A DNA stretch of 64,000 nt from Croceicoccus sp. (GTDB lineage: Bacteria; Pseudomonadota; Alphaproteobacteria; Sphingomonadales; Sphingomonadaceae). The stretch spans positions 1-64,000 of the forward strand of contig NZMY01000014.1 in assembly GCA_002694745.1 (NCBI GenBank). Direction: 5' to 3'. Positions 53,645 through 63,964 of the stretch are shown here, in pieces. The notes under the pieces were generated by a model. That model saw nothing but the letters and a program-made list of their open reading frames with translations. It made no database searches and was not told the origin of the DNA. Position 1 is the first letter of the stretch; every line of letters begins with the position of its first letter. Both the position numbers and the translations under genes were made by a program.

Positions 53645-55159
53645 ATGGGACGAACGGGGGCAGGTCCGCTGGCGAGCGGCGAAACCGCGCAGCATGATCC
53701 GAAAGGCCGGATCGGCTTGGGGAAGGGAAGGACGGCACGCGGGCCAATGGACAGCGAAGTGAATAATCTGATGGCAGAAGAAGAGCGCGAGGCACTGGCG
53801 GCAGACTGGTCGGACATTTGCGTAGGCTTGCGCAAGGACCTGGGCCAGCAGCTGTACGGCCAGTGGATCCGCCCGATCGAGCTGGGCAATTTCTGCCGCG
53901 AGACGGGGACGCTCGACCTTTATCTCCCCACCGAATTTTCGGCCAACTGGGTGAACGACCGGTTCTCGGACCGGCTCTCGCTGGCCTGGAAGATCGCCCG
54001 CAGCGAAGTGCGCAATGTCCGCATCTCGGTCCATCCCGGCCGCCGCAAGCTGCCCGAGCTGCATGTCGGTCCCGCCGCCGCAAACGATCACACGCCCGCG
54101 CCCACCAGCCCCGCCGATGCCATCACCGAGCTGGGCAGCGCAGGGCTCGACCCCTCGCTCACCTTTGCGAGCTTTGTGACGGGCGAGGGCAATGTGCTGG
54201 CTTATAATGCCGCGCAGCGCATGGCCGCGTCGGAAACGCCGCAGTTCTCGCCGCTGTATCTCAAGGCCGCGACGGGGCAGGGCAAGACGCATCTGCTGCA
54301 CGCGATAGGCCACCAGTTCGCCGCCGCCAAGCCGGGCAGCCGCATCTTCTATTGCTCGGCCGAACGCTTCATGGTCGAGTTCGTGCAGGCGCTGCGCCAG
54401 AACCAGATGATCGAGTTCAAGTCGCGGCTGCGCGGGTTCGACATGCTGCTGGTCGACGACATCCAGTTCATTATCGGCAAGGCCTCGGCGCAGGAGGAAC
54501 TGCTCTACACGATCGACGCACTGCTGGCCGAGGGCAAGCGGCTGGGCTTTGCCGCCGACCGCGCCCCGCAGGCGCTGGACGGGGTGGAGCCGCGGCTGCT
54601 GTCGCGCCTGTCGATGGGGCTGGTCGCCGATATCCAGGCCGCCGACATCGACCTGCGCCGGAAGATCCTCGAACACCGCCTCACGCGCTTTACCAGCAGC
54701 GACGTGCCCGACGATGTGATCGAGTTCCTCGCCCGCACCATCAGCCGCAATGTCCGCGAGCTCGTGGGCGGTCTCAACAAGCTGATCGCCTATGCGCAGC
54801 TGACGGGGCAGCCGGTGTCGCTGAACCTCGCCGAGGAGCAGCTGACCGACATTCTCTCCGCCAATCGCCGCCGCATCACCATCGACGAGATCCAGCGCAC
54901 GGTTTGCCAGTTCTACCGGCTCGACCGCAGCGAGATGGCGTCGAAGCGCCGTGCCCGCGCCGTCGTGCGCCCGCGGCAGGTGGCGATGTATCTCGCCAAG
55001 GTGCTGACCCCGCGGTCCTATCCCGAGATCGGGCGCAAGTTCGGCGGGCGCGACCATTCGACCGTGATCCACGCGGTCCGGCTGATCGAGGATTTGCGCA
55101 CCCGCGATGCCGACATGGACGGCGATGTGCGCAGCCTGCTGCGCCAGCTGGAAAGCTGA
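53645..55159 (+). CDS. dnaA: Chromosomal replication initiator protein DnaA
   Basis: From ATG 53645 the protein is 504 aa. Domain I is recognisable at DWSDICVGLRKDLGQQLYGQ. The AAA+ core has a Walker A YLKAATGQGKTHLLHAIGHQ, Walker B MLLVDDIQFIIGK and sensor/arginine region EPRLLSRLSMGLVADIQA. Domain IV has VVRPRQVAMYLAKVLT and FGGRDHSTVIHAVRLIE for DnaA-box binding. The start is uncertain: 53645 has GAGG 5 nt upstream, but ATG 53747 or 53771 would remove a 34- to 42-residue Gly/Arg-rich lead that looks non-conserved. Walker A has ATGQGKT where many DnaA proteins have GVGLGKT. A terminator follows. Confidence 0.95.
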   Translation: MGRTGAGPLASGETAQHDPKGRIGLGKGRTARGPMDSEVNNLMAEEEREALAADWSDICVGLRKDLGQQLYGQWIRPIELGNFCRETGTLDLYLPTEFSANWVNDRFSDRLSLAWKIARSEVRNVRISVHPGRRKLPELHVGPAAANDHTPAPTSPADAITELGSAGLDPSLTFASFVTGEGNVLAYNAAQRMAASETPQFSPLYLKAATGQGKTHLLHAIGHQFAAAKPGSRIFYCSAERFMVEFVQALRQNQMIEFKSRLRGFDMLLVDDIQFIIGKASAQEELLYTIDALLAEGKRLGFAADRAPQALDGVEPRLLSRLSMGLVADIQAADIDLRRKILEHRLTRFTSSDVPDDVIEFLARTISRNVRELVGGLNKLIAYAQLTGQPVSLNLAEEQLTDILSANRRRITIDEIQRTVCQFYRLDRSEMASKRRARAVVRPRQVAMYLAKVLTPRSYPEIGRKFGGRDHSTVIHAVRLIEDLRTRDADMDGDVRSLLRQLES

Positions 55160-55177
55160 TTCCGTCTTCAGGGCGGC

Positions 55178-55221
55178 AAATAGGGGCGGCGCTCGCAATT
55201 GGCGGGGGCCGCCCCTATTTT
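55178..55221 (+). terminator. Intrinsic terminator of dnaA
   Basis: A perfect 13-bp stem, AAATAGGGGCGGC (55178-55190) with GCCGCCCCTATTT (55208-55220), closes a 17-nt loop and ends in TTTT. It separates dnaA from mutM. Confidence 0.85.
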
Positions 55222-55245
55222 ATGCGGCCATGACGATTTGCCACG

Positions 55246-56058
55246 ATGCCTGAACTTCCCGAAGTCGAAACCACCGTGCGCGGCCTTGCCGGATATCTGA
55301 CCGGCGAGACGATCGCACGCGCCCGCGTCCATCGCCCCGATCTGCGGCGCGCCTTTCCGCCCAATCTGGTGCAGGTGCTGACCGGCGCGAAGGTGACGCA
55401 TCTGGGCCGCCGCGCGAAATATGGCCTCATTTATCTCGACCGCGAGCAGGTGATGATCTTCCATCTGGGGATGAGCGGGCGCTGGCGGATCGACCCCGAG
55501 GCAATCGGCAAGCACGATCACCTCGTGCTGGAAACCGGGGCGGGGCATGTGCTGGCCCTGAACGATGCGCGGCGGTTCGGTTCGGTCGATCTGGTGGACA
55601 GTGAAGCGCTGGACGATTTCGCGCCCTTTGCCGCGATGGGTCCGGAGCCGCTGGGACCCGGCTTCACCCCTGCCTATCTGAAGCGCGCGCTGACTGGGAA
55701 GATCCCCGCGATAAAGCTGGCGCTGCTGGACCAGCGCATCGTCGCCGGGCTGGGCAATATCTATGTGTGCGAGGCGCTGCACCGCGCCGGCATCCGGCCC
55801 GACCGACCGGCGGGGCGCGTCTCCCTGCCAAAACTCAAACTGCTGGTCCCCGCGATCCGCGAGGTGCTGACCGAATCGATAGAGGCAGGCGGATCGTCGA
55901 TGCGCGATTATGCGCGGCCCGATGGCGAGCTGGGCTATTTCGCGGCCCACTGGCGCGTCTATGGGCGCGAGGGGCAGCCCTGCCACTGCGGGGGCACGGT
56001 GGAGCGTTTCGTGCAGGGCGGGCGCTCGACCTTCTGGTGCCCCAAATGCCAGCGATAG
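55246..56058 (+). CDS. mutM: Formamidopyrimidine-DNA glycosylase
   Basis: The 270-aa bifunctional glycosylase/lyase removes 8-oxoguanine and FapyG. It has the catalytic N-terminus PELPEVETTVRGL (Pro1 and Glu2 after Met removal), Lys in HLGRRAKYGLIY, the helix-two-turn-helix DQRIVAGLGNIYVCEALHRA and a C-terminal zinc finger. The zinc finger reads PCHCGGTVERFVQGG then FWCPKCQR, so the first knuckle is CxC rather than the usual CxxC. Length is normal. Confidence 0.95.
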   Translation: MPELPEVETTVRGLAGYLTGETIARARVHRPDLRRAFPPNLVQVLTGAKVTHLGRRAKYGLIYLDREQVMIFHLGMSGRWRIDPEAIGKHDHLVLETGAGHVLALNDARRFGSVDLVDSEALDDFAPFAAMGPEPLGPGFTPAYLKRALTGKIPAIKLALLDQRIVAGLGNIYVCEALHRAGIRPDRPAGRVSLPKLKLLVPAIREVLTESIEAGGSSMRDYARPDGELGYFAAHWRVYGREGQPCHCGGTVERFVQGGRSTFWCPKCQR

Positions 56059-56109
56059 AATGCGTGCTTTTCCTTTGCGGCGCGCGGATTAGGCCCTAAA
56101 CCGCCCGAC

Positions 56110-56859
56110 ATGACGGACACCCCGACCAGCCCGCCGACCGCCTCGTTCGGTTACGAGGAGATTCCCGCAGAAGAAAAGATCGCGCGCGTCGGCGCGGTGT
56201 TTTCGGGCGTGGCGAAGAAATACGACATCATGAACGACGCTATGTCGGGCGGGATGCACCGACTGTGGAAGGACCGCTTCGTGCGGCGCGTGAAACCGCG
56301 CAGCGGAGAGCGCATCCTCGACATGGCGGGCGGAACGGGCGACATCGCGTTCCGCATGGCGGGCAGCGGGGCCGAGATCATCGTGGCCGATATCAACCAG
56401 GACATGCTCGACGTCGGGCTGGAGCGTGCGGTGAAGCGCGGGCTGGGCGACTTCGTCTGGTCGTGCCAGAACGCCGAGGAACTGTCCTTCGCGGACCGCA
56501 GCTTTGATGCCTATACGATCGCCTTCGGCATCCGCAACGTTACCCATATCGACCGCGCTCTGGCAGAGGCGTACCGCGTGCTGAAGCATGGCGGGCGGGT
56601 CTATTGCCTCGAATTCTCGACCACCGAATGGCCGGGGTTCAAGGATGTCTATGACGCCTATTCGCACCGTCTGGTGCCGCAGATCGGCAAGGCCATCGCG
56701 GGCGACGAGGACAGCTATCGCTATCTGGTCGAATCGATCCGCCGCTTTCCGCCGATGCCCGCGTTCGAGGCGATGATCCGCGAGGCGGGCTTTACCCAGA
56801 CCAGGGTCGAGCCGATCATGGGCGGGCTGGTCGCGATCCATTCGGGCTGGAAGATCTAA
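56110..56859 (+). CDS. ubiE: Ubiquinone/menaquinone biosynthesis C-methyltransferase
   Basis: The 249-aa SAM enzyme methylates the benzoquinol ring in ubiquinone synthesis. VFSGVAKKYDIMNDAMSGGM and HRLWKDRFVRRV form the conserved N-terminus. ILDMAGGTGDIAFRMA is the SAM motif. FGIRNVTHIDRALAEAYRVL and YRYLVESIRRFPP are UbiE signatures. It is the first gene of a ubiE-ubiB pair 10 bp apart. Confidence 0.97.
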   Translation: MTDTPTSPPTASFGYEEIPAEEKIARVGAVFSGVAKKYDIMNDAMSGGMHRLWKDRFVRRVKPRSGERILDMAGGTGDIAFRMAGSGAEIIVADINQDMLDVGLERAVKRGLGDFVWSCQNAEELSFADRSFDAYTIAFGIRNVTHIDRALAEAYRVLKHGGRVYCLEFSTTEWPGFKDVYDAYSHRLVPQIGKAIAGDEDSYRYLVESIRRFPPMPAFEAMIREAGFTQTRVEPIMGGLVAIHSGWKI

Positions 56860-56869
56860 GACACATCCT

Positions 56870-58438
56870 GTGACCCAGCCTGCCACCCATATATTCCGCC
56901 TTTTGAAATGGGGCCGCATCCTCGCGCGGCATGGCGCGCTGCGCATTGTCGAGGATCACCCGCAGACGCCCGGCCCGGTGCGCCGCCTGTGCCGGATCGC
57001 GCGTTTCGGCACGATCCAGCCCAGACAGCCGCAATATGCCGAGGCGTTTCAGGATATCGGCCCCGCCGCGATCAAGCTGGGCCAGACGCTGGCCACGCGG
57101 CCCGATCTGGTGGGCGAGGAAGCGGCGCGCGGACTGCTGAGCCTGCAGGATTCGCTGCCGCCGGTTCCGTTCGAAAAGATCGCCGCCTCGATCGAGGCAA
57201 GTTTCGAGCGGCCGTGGACCGATATCTACGAAAGTATCGAGGAAGTGCCCGTCGGCGCTGCCAGCATCGCGCAGGTCCACCGCGCGGTGACGACCGATGG
57301 CCGCCTCGTCGCGGTCAAGGTGCTGCGCCCCGGCATACGCGAGCAGTTCACGCGCGACATCGACACCTATGAATGGGCGGCCGCGCATCTCGAGGCGCTG
57401 GGCGGTGAAGCGACCCGGCTGCGCCCGCGCCTGACCATCGCCAATTTCAAGCGCTGGACCAATCGCGAGCTGGATTTGCGGCGCGAGGCGGCCAGCGCGT
57501 CCGAACTGGCCGAGGCGATGCACGCGGTGCCGGGGTTCTGCGTGCCCTCGATCGACTGGGACCGGACCAATGGCCGCGTGCTGACGATCGAATGGATCGA
57601 CGGCATCAAGATGTCCGACCGCGAGGCGCTGGTGGCGGCCGGGCACGACATGCAGGATCTGGCGCAGCGGCTGGTGCTGGCCTTTTTGCGGCAGGCCATC
57701 ACCGCGGGCTTCTTCCATGCCGACATGCATCAGGGCAACCTGTTCGTGAAGGCCGACGGCACCATCGTCGCCATCGATTTCGGCATCATGGGCCGGATCG
57801 ACCGGCAGGCGCGGGCGTGGCTGGCGGAAATCCTCTATGGCCTGACGACGGGCAATTACCGCCGCGTGGCCGAGATCCATTTCGAGGCGCAATATGTGCC
57901 CAGCCACCATTCGGTCGACGAGTTCGCGACGGCTTTGCGTGCGGTGGGCGAGCCGATGCGCGGCAAGCCGGTGAGCGAGCTGTCGGTCGGGCAGATGTTG
58001 GACGGGCTGTTCGCGATCACGCGCGATTTCGACATGCAGACGCAGCCGCATCTGCTGCTGCTGCAAAAGACCATGGTGATGGTCGAGGGGATCGCGACCC
58101 AGCTGTATCCCGGCATCAACCTGTGGGACGTGGCGGCGCCTTTCGTGCGCGAATGGATCCGCGACGAGCTGGGGCCCGAGGCGGCGATTGCCGACCGCAT
58201 CCGCACCGATACCGAGACCTTGCTGCGCATCCCCGCACTGATCCGCCGTCTGGAAGAGCAATATCCGCCCAAGGGAGGCGCGCCCGAACCGCCGCCGCTG
58301 GCCGATGTGGAGCTGATCTGGGAACGCCGCGCCCGCCGCAAGGCGCAGCCGGGCGGATCGGTGCTGCCCTATCTGCTGAGCGCGGTCATCGGCGGCGGCG
58401 CGGTCTATGGCGCGATCCTGCTGGGCTGGATCGGATAG
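56870..58438 (+). CDS. ubiB: Ubiquinone biosynthesis kinase-like protein UbiB
   Basis: The 522-aa ADCK/UbiB atypical kinase starts at GTG. The KxGQ motif is AAIKLGQTLATRPDLVG. The ATP-binding lysine is in GRLVAVKVLRPG. The catalytic loop is FFHADMHQGNLFVK, and the metal-binding segment is IDFGIMGRIDRQ. A C-terminal membrane helix (LPYLLSAVIGGGAVYGAILL) anchors it at the inner membrane. It supports the Ubi complex in coenzyme Q synthesis. Confidence 0.96.
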   Translation: MTQPATHIFRLLKWGRILARHGALRIVEDHPQTPGPVRRLCRIARFGTIQPRQPQYAEAFQDIGPAAIKLGQTLATRPDLVGEEAARGLLSLQDSLPPVPFEKIAASIEASFERPWTDIYESIEEVPVGAASIAQVHRAVTTDGRLVAVKVLRPGIREQFTRDIDTYEWAAAHLEALGGEATRLRPRLTIANFKRWTNRELDLRREAASASELAEAMHAVPGFCVPSIDWDRTNGRVLTIEWIDGIKMSDREALVAAGHDMQDLAQRLVLAFLRQAITAGFFHADMHQGNLFVKADGTIVAIDFGIMGRIDRQARAWLAEILYGLTTGNYRRVAEIHFEAQYVPSHHSVDEFATALRAVGEPMRGKPVSELSVGQMLDGLFAITRDFDMQTQPHLLLLQKTMVMVEGIATQLYPGINLWDVAAPFVREWIRDELGPEAAIADRIRTDTETLLRIPALIRRLEEQYPPKGGAPEPPPLADVELIWERRARRKAQPGGSVLPYLLSAVIGGGAVYGAILLGWIG

Positions 58439-58447
58439 GAGGGACGA

Positions 58448-59713
58448 GTGGCCGTGCGCAGGATCCTGCTGATCGTCGGGGGCGGCATCGCGGCCTATAA
58501 ATCGTGCGAACTGGTGCGCCTGATCCGCAAGGGCGGCGGCGAGGTGACCTGCGTGGTGACCGAGGGCGGGCAGCATTTCGTGACCCCGATGACGCTGGCC
58601 GCGCTGTCGGAAAAGCCGGTCTATACCACGCTGTGGGATCTGAAGAACGAGGCCGAGATGGGCCATATCCAGCTGAGCCGCGAGGCGGATCTGGTGGTGG
58701 TGTGCCCCGCGACGGCCGATCTGATGGCCAAGATGGCGGCGGGCATCGCCGACGATCTGGCAACCACCCTGCTGCTGGCGACCGACAAGCCGGTGATGGC
58801 GGTGCCCGCGATGAACGTGCGCATGTGGGAGCATCCCGCGACGCGCCGCAATGTCGCGCGGCTGCGCGATGACGGGGTCACGGTGCTGGAGCCTGACGAA
58901 GGCCCGATGGCCTGCGGCGAATATGGCGCGGGCCGCCTGCCCGAACCCGAAGCGATCTGGCAGGCGATCCGGGCGTTCGGGTCACCTGATCCTCTGGCCG
59001 GACAGCCTGATTTCGCGGGCGAGAACCACCGCCCTTTGCATGGCCGCCACGTGCTGGTGACTGCCGGCCCTACGCATGAGCCGATAGATCCGGTGCGCTA
59101 TATCGCCAACCGGTCGAGCGGGAAGCAGGGTTTCGCGATTGCCGAGGCCGCCGCCGCCGCGGGCGCGCAGGTCACGCTGATCGCGGGTCCGGTGCATCTG
59201 GACACGCCGCCGGGGGTCGACCGCTATGACGTCGAATCGGCGGCGGAAATGCTGGATGCGGTCGAATCGGCGCTGCCCGCCGAGGTGGCGATCATGGTCG
59301 CCGCGGTGGCCGACTGGCGCGCCGCGGAATGTGCCAACAGAAAGATCAAGAAGGACGGATCGGGCGAGGTGCCTCCGCTGGCGCTGGCGGTCAATCCGGA
59401 CATTCTTTCCAGCGTGGCGGCATCGCCCGCGCGGCCGCGCCTGCTGATCGGCTTTGCGGCGGAAACCGATGATGTCGTCGCCCATGCGCAGGCCAAGCGG
59501 CTGCGCAAGGGGGCGGACTGGATCGTCGCCAATGACGTGTCGGGCCCGCCCGGAACCAGTGTGATGGGCGGGGACAGCAACACGGTCCACCTTGTCACCG
59601 CCGACGGGGTAGAGGACTGGCCTGCCATGCCCAAGGACAAGGTCGCCGCCGCCCTGATCGAGCGGGTCGCGGAAAATTGCAGGGCCCACAATGGCATGAA
59701 GGACGACGCATGA
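58448..59713 (+). CDS. coaBC: Bifunctional phosphopantothenoylcysteine decarboxylase / phosphopantothenate-cysteine ligase
   Basis: The 421-aa protein carries out two steps of coenzyme A synthesis. The CoaC flavoprotein half has [18 protein letters not shown], the His in [15 protein letters not shown] and the catalytic Cys in [15 protein letters not shown]. The CoaB half has [28 protein letters not shown] and a Lys in RKIKKDG. The start is GTG 58448 with AGGAGG upstream; ubiB ends 9 bp earlier. Its stop overlaps dut as ATGA. Confidence 0.96.
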   Translation: MAVRRILLIVGGGIAAYKSCELVRLIRKGGGEVTCVVTEGGQHFVTPMTLAALSEKPVYTTLWDLKNEAEMGHIQLSREADLVVVCPATADLMAKMAAGIADDLATTLLLATDKPVMAVPAMNVRMWEHPATRRNVARLRDDGVTVLEPDEGPMACGEYGAGRLPEPEAIWQAIRAFGSPDPLAGQPDFAGENHRPLHGRHVLVTAGPTHEPIDPVRYIANRSSGKQGFAIAEAAAAAGAQVTLIAGPVHLDTPPGVDRYDVESAAEMLDAVESALPAEVAIMVAAVADWRAAECANRKIKKDGSGEVPPLALAVNPDILSSVAASPARPRLLIGFAAETDDVVAHAQAKRLRKGADWIVANDVSGPPGTSVMGGDSNTVHLVTADGVEDWPAMPKDKVAAALIERVAENCRAHNGMKDDA

Positions 59714-60198
59714 CGAAGCCGCACGAACCCGTACCCGTTCCCGTGATGCGGCTGGACGGGAACGACGATCTGCCGCTGCCCCGCTATGCCAGCGAGGGCG
59801 CGGCGGGCATGGATGTCGTGTCGGCGGAGGACTGGGTGATCGCTCCCGGAGAGCGGGTCGCGGTGGCGACCGGGCTTGCGGTTGCGATTCCTGAGGGGTT
59901 CGAGATCCAGATCCGCCCGCGTTCGGGGCTGGCGCTGAAGCATGGCATCACCGTGCCCAACACGCCGGGCACGATCGATTCGGATTATCGCGGCGAGCTG
60001 AAGGTGATCCTGATCAACCACGGGCAGGAGCCTTACCGCGTGCAGCGCGGCGACCGGATCGCGCAGGCGGTGCTGAGCCCCGTGGTGCGGGCAAGCTGGC
60101 TGAAGGTCGAGCATCTCGACGAGACGAAGCGCGGTACGGGCGGGTTCGGTTCGACCGGCTTCGGTTCGGCCGAGGTCAGCCCGATCAAGGGCGAATAG
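59710..60198 (+). CDS. dut: Deoxyuridine 5'-triphosphate nucleotidohydrolase
   Basis: The 162-aa trimeric dUTPase hydrolyses dUTP to dUMP. The five motifs are visible: [47 protein letters not shown] and the C-terminal arm [16 protein letters not shown] 59710 is set by the 4-bp overlap with coaBC. The coaBC-dut pair is conserved in proteobacteria. Confidence 0.97.
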   Translation: MTKPHEPVPVPVMRLDGNDDLPLPRYASEGAAGMDVVSAEDWVIAPGERVAVATGLAVAIPEGFEIQIRPRSGLALKHGITVPNTPGTIDSDYRGELKVILINHGQEPYRVQRGDRIAQAVLSPVVRASWLKVEHLDETKRGTGGFGSTGFGSAEVSPIKGE

Positions 60199-60429
60199 GT
60201 TTCTTGGGGGGCGGGTCGATGCCGCCAAAAGGCCCGGCCGCCCCTCAATAACGCTGGCTGCGCCTATTGTCTGGCGCTGAAACCCAACGGCCGGGCAAGT
60301 CAGAGGGGCGGTTGTGGCTCAACAGATCGAGTCCGCCCCGGGGAAACGCGCCGCGCCGGTGTAAAGGGACGCCGGGCGCGGCTCGCCTTTCGGTATTAGG
60401 GCATCCTGCGTTGCGGATCGCTGAACGGA

Positions 60430-61143
60430 TCAGTCGAGTCGCTTGACCGTCTTGTCGCCGTCGTCGGGCGCGATCGAGATGCGCAGCACCTCGCCCGAAT
60501 TGCCCGGGAAATCGGTGAACATCGCGTCGACCAGATTCGGGACGAGATGCTGCAGCCGGTTCGATGTCGACACCGCCTCGGCCTTGCCCTCGAACAGGCG
60601 TTCGCCGGTGGTGCGATTGTCGATCTTCATGTCGATGCCGCTGGTGTAGACGGTGTAGCTGCGCACGTCCGGACCACCGAAATAGGGGTCGTAGAAGCCA
60701 TAGCCCCATCCGCCGCGATAGAAGCTGCGCCGACCGAAATAGCCGCCGTACCAGGGGCCCCACGGATCGTAGAACCCGGCACCCACGCCGGGCGTGGTGC
60801 GCACGCGTTCACGCCCGTTGTCGACGCCATAGTCAAAGCTGACCAGCAGGTCCGCCGTTTCGGGCGAAGCCGCCTGCGTGTAGCCGAGCCGCGACATTTC
60901 CTGCGCGACATAGCCCGCATATTGCGAGAATTCGAGGCCGCCCTGCATGGCCGGATCCTCGGCCACGACGGCGAATGTGTTGCCCTGCGGTGCCGGCAGC
61001 TGCGTCTGGAACCGCGAGACATCGGCCTGAAACGGTGTCGTGCAGGCCGCGACGCCCGCGATCAGCAGCGGAGCCGCCAGCATCTTCGCCCAGAAGCGGG
61101 GCGTCCTGTGCCGGGATGAACGCGAAGTTCGTGCGGAAGTCAT
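60430..61143 (-). CDS. DUF4136 lipoprotein
   Basis: The 237-aa precursor has a basic N-terminus, a hydrophobic segment and lipobox GVAAC near residue 34. The mature domain follows the DUF4136 pattern (NTFAVVAEDPAMQGGLEFSQ, GYVAQEMSRLGYTQ, ADLLVSFDYGVDNG) with an aromatic Gly/Tyr/Trp-rich insert (FYDPWGPWYGGYFGRRSFY). The end shows LFEGKAEAVS and LVDAMFTDFPG. It is an outer-membrane lipoprotein of unknown role. ATG 61143 is chosen for GGAG 9 nt upstream. Confidence 0.88.
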   Translation of the reverse strand: MTSARTSRSSRHRTPRFWAKMLAAPLLIAGVAACTTPFQADVSRFQTQLPAPQGNTFAVVAEDPAMQGGLEFSQYAGYVAQEMSRLGYTQAASPETADLLVSFDYGVDNGRERVRTTPGVGAGFYDPWGPWYGGYFGRRSFYRGGWGYGFYDPYFGGPDVRSYTVYTSGIDMKIDNRTTGERLFEGKAEAVSTSNRLQHLVPNLVDAMFTDFPGNSGEVLRISIAPDDGDKTVKRLD

Positions 61144-61259
61144 TGGTCTGCTCTCCAGAAAAATCGTTTCGGCGCAGTCATCGTGCCGGTTTCCCGCACA
61201 CAGAACGCCGCAAATTCTGCACATTCTGTAGCGATTCGCCGGTGAATGAAAGTTGAATA

Positions 61260-61289
61260 TTTATACCGTAACGACTGGGTTCGACCCAA
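61260..61289 (-). promoter_or_regulatory. Putative sigma-70-like promoter for the DUF4136 gene
   Basis: On the minus strand TTGGGT and TATAAA are separated by 18 bp in an AT-rich patch about 117 bp before the ATG. The -35 lies in a small dyad (ACTTGGG-TCGA-ACCCAGT) that could also serve as a 3' hairpin for trpS. Confidence 0.35.
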
Positions 61290-61300
61290 GTTTCATTAAC

Positions 61301-62317
61301 TTAGCGCAAGAATCCCAATGCCTGATAGGCGCCGGACAGGGTCGGCGCGGCCGCTTCGCGCGCGCGGGCTGCACCGCGGGCGAGGATGGCGTCGATCTGT
61401 TCGACATCCCGCTTCAGCTCGTTGAAACGGGCGGTCACGGGGCCGAGATGCTCGACCAGCAGCTCGCCCAGCGCGGCCTTGAACTTGCCGAAGCCCTCGC
61501 CGCCGAATTCCGCCAGCACGCCCGCCACGCTCGTATCCGTCAGCGCCGCATAGATCGAAACGAGGTTCAGCGCCTCGGGCCGGCCTTCCAGCCCTGCCGG
61601 TTCCGACGGCAGCGGTTCGGGATCGGTCTTGGCCTTCTTGACCTTCTTCATCATCGTGTCGGGATCGTCCGACAGGTTGATCCGGCTCATGTCCGAGGGG
61701 TCCGACTTGCTCATCTTGGCGGTGCCGTCGCGCAGGCTCATGATGCGGGCCGCTTCGGGCGGGATCATCGGTTCGGGCAGGGTGAACAGCGGCGCGTCTT
61801 CGCTGCAGTAATCGTTGTTGAATTTCTGCGCGATGTCGCGGGCCAGTTCCAGATGCTGCTTCTGATCCTCGCCCACCGGGACATGGGTCGTCTGGTACAG
61901 CAGCACGTCGGCGGCCTGCAGCACCGGATAGGTGAACAGCGCGGCGCTGGCCCCTTCGCGGTTCTTGCCCGACTTGTCCTTGAACTGCGTCATGCGGTTG
62001 AGCCAGCCCATGCGGGCGGTGCCGTTGAGCAGCCATTGCAGCTCGGCATGGGAGGGGACCTGCGCCTGGTTGAACAGCACCGACCGGTCGGCATCGATGC
62101 CACAGGCGATCACTGCGGCCGCAATCTCGCGCGTGGCATTGGCGAGGCCCCTGGCGTCATGCGGCATCGAAATCGCGTGCAGGTCAGCCAGAAAGAAGAA
62201 GCAGTCGCCCCCGGCCTTGCCCACCTGTTCCTGCAGCCGCGCCCAGTTGCGGATCGCGCCGAGGTAATTGCCGAGGTGGAGATTGCCGGTGGGCTGGATG
62301 CCCGAGACGATACGCAT
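61301..62317 (-). CDS. trpS: Tryptophan-tRNA ligase
   Basis: The 338-aa class I synthetase has the HIGH-like motif [39 protein letters not shown] and the KMSKS loop [13 protein letters not shown]. The start is ATG 62317 ([12 protein letters not shown]); a frame to 62419 lies within murJ. It follows murJ by 17 bp. Confidence 0.97.
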   Translation of the reverse strand: MRIVSGIQPTGNLHLGNYLGAIRNWARLQEQVGKAGGDCFFFLADLHAISMPHDARGLANATREIAAAVIACGIDADRSVLFNQAQVPSHAELQWLLNGTARMGWLNRMTQFKDKSGKNREGASAALFTYPVLQAADVLLYQTTHVPVGEDQKQHLELARDIAQKFNNDYCSEDAPLFTLPEPMIPPEAARIMSLRDGTAKMSKSDPSDMSRINLSDDPDTMMKKVKKAKTDPEPLPSEPAGLEGRPEALNLVSIYAALTDTSVAGVLAEFGGEGFGKFKAALGELLVEHLGPVTARFNELKRDVEQIDAILARGAARAREAAAPTLSGAYQALGFLR

Positions 62318-62334
62318 GAAAATGGCCTTTGGGT

Positions 62335-63927
62335 TTATTCCGAGAGATCGACGGGTTTCGCCGCCCGCTTGCGCCGTAGCTGCGCAATCAGGTCCTTGTC
62401 GAGCGCGCCGATCAGCCATGCGGTCACGAAGAACACCGCCATGCCCGCACCGACCAGCGCGCCCAGCGACCAGACGCGTTCAATCACCGTGCCGCCATAG
62501 CGGTCCGCCATCAGGGGCACGAGGAACCACAGCGCCGCGCCCATTGCCGCCGTCGCCACCAGCTGGCGCGCGATGCGCCCGCCCAGCTTGGCGGTGAAAT
62601 GGAACCAGCCGCGCATCTGCAGCACGGTATAGAGCGTCAGCACGTTGAGCGTGGAGGTGATCGCAGTCGCGGCGGCGAGCCCGACGATGCCATATCGCGG
62701 CACGACATAGAAATTGATCGCGATATTGATGACCAGCGCGCCCGCCGCGATCCACACCGGCGTCTTGGTGTCGGCGCGGCTGAAGAAGGCGGGCTGGAAC
62801 ACCTTGACCAGTACATAGGACGGCAGGCCCGCGACAAGCGCCATCACGATCCGGCCCATGATCAGGCCGTCGGTCGCGGTCATCTTGCCGCCGACGAAGA
62901 ACGCAGTGGTAAAGGCGGGCGCGCAGATCGCCAGCGCTGCGGCGGCGGGCAGGGTGAGCAGCGTCGCCATTTCGACCGCGTTCGATTGCAGGCGCTGCGC
63001 CTCGCGCGTGTCGCCGGTCTGGATGTGGCGTGCCAGCATCGGCAGGATCGCGGTGCCCAGCGCAATGCCGACGATGCCCAGCGGCATCTGGTTGAGCCTG
63101 TCGGCCAGCTTGAGCAGCGTCAGCGAGCCTTGCGGCAGGCTGGTCGCGAAGAACGTGTCGACGAACTGGCTGATCTGGTAGATGCCCGCGCCGAAAGTGG
63201 CGGGCAGGATCAGCATGCCCAGTCGCTTCACCTCGGGCGTGAAATGGGGGCGGGTGATCTTCAGGGCCACGCCCGCCTTGCGCACTGCCCAGAACATATA
63301 GGCCAGCTGCACCGCGCCCGCGACCGGGACCGAGATGGCCAGCGCGGTGGCGATATCCGCCTCGCTGCCGCCGGTGTGGCCGATGTAATAGCCCGCGCCC
63401 AGACCGCTGATCAGCACGATATTGAGCAGCACCGGCACGAAGGCGCCCGGCGCGAAGCGCGAGCGTGCGTTCAATACGCCCGACAGCATGGCGACAAGGC
63501 TGACCAGCGCCAGATAGGGGAAGGTGACGCGGCTGAGCATCACCGACAGTTCGAACTTGCCCGGCCCCTCCTGATATTCGCGGGCGAGCAGCCACACGAT
63601 CCCCGGCATCGCCAGCATCGCCAGCGCCGAGAATCCCAGCAGGATCCACACGAAAACCGACAGCGTGTCATTGGCGAACCGGTTCGCTGCCGCCTCGCCT
63701 TCATCGGAATGGAGGCGGCGCGTGTACATCGGGACGAAGGCGACCGAGAACGCCCCTTCCGCGAACAGGCGGCGGAAGGTGTTCGGCAGGATGAAGGCCA
63801 GCTGGAACGCGTCCGCCGCCGCGCCCGCGCCCAGCACGCGGGCGAGCAGCATGTCGCGCGCGAAACCGAACACGCGGGAGAGCGCGGTGAGCCCTCCGAT
63901 CGTCCCGACATTGCGGACGAGGCTCAT
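62335..63927 (-). CDS. murJ: Lipid II flippase MurJ
   Basis: The 530-aa protein with about 14 membrane helices flips undecaprenyl-linked peptidoglycan precursors. [20 protein letters not shown] and [15 protein letters not shown] are the conserved N-terminus. [38 protein letters not shown] and [14 protein letters not shown] are MurJ hallmarks, including the Arg residues lining the cavity. It is transcribed with trpS downstream. Confidence 0.97.
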   Translation of the reverse strand: MSLVRNVGTIGGLTALSRVFGFARDMLLARVLGAGAAADAFQLAFILPNTFRRLFAEGAFSVAFVPMYTRRLHSDEGEAAANRFANDTLSVFVWILLGFSALAMLAMPGIVWLLAREYQEGPGKFELSVMLSRVTFPYLALVSLVAMLSGVLNARSRFAPGAFVPVLLNIVLISGLGAGYYIGHTGGSEADIATALAISVPVAGAVQLAYMFWAVRKAGVALKITRPHFTPEVKRLGMLILPATFGAGIYQISQFVDTFFATSLPQGSLTLLKLADRLNQMPLGIVGIALGTAILPMLARHIQTGDTREAQRLQSNAVEMATLLTLPAAAALAICAPAFTTAFFVGGKMTATDGLIMGRIVMALVAGLPSYVLVKVFQPAFFSRADTKTPVWIAAGALVINIAINFYVVPRYGIVGLAAATAITSTLNVLTLYTVLQMRGWFHFTAKLGGRIARQLVATAAMGAALWFLVPLMADRYGGTVIERVWSLGALVGAGMAVFFVTAWLIGALDKDLIAQLRRKRAAKPVDLSE

Positions 63928-63964
63928 CTATGGGGTCTTTTCAGCTCTGGTGCCGGGCGCAGGC

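Noticed and set aside
54352..55233. 293-codon frame overlapping dnaA in another phase
   Set aside because: It is arginine- and alanine-rich shadow sequence. dnaA is intact in the other frame.
60205..60246. GGGGCGG/CCGCCCC stem after dut as a terminator
   Set aside because: The loop is over 20 nt and no T-run follows, so the evidence is too weak to list as a feature.
60245..60763. 172-codon minus-strand frame overlapping the DUF4136 gene
   Set aside because: It is frame-shifted relative to the lipoprotein, which has a signal peptide and conserved domain. This frame is arginine-rich without motifs.
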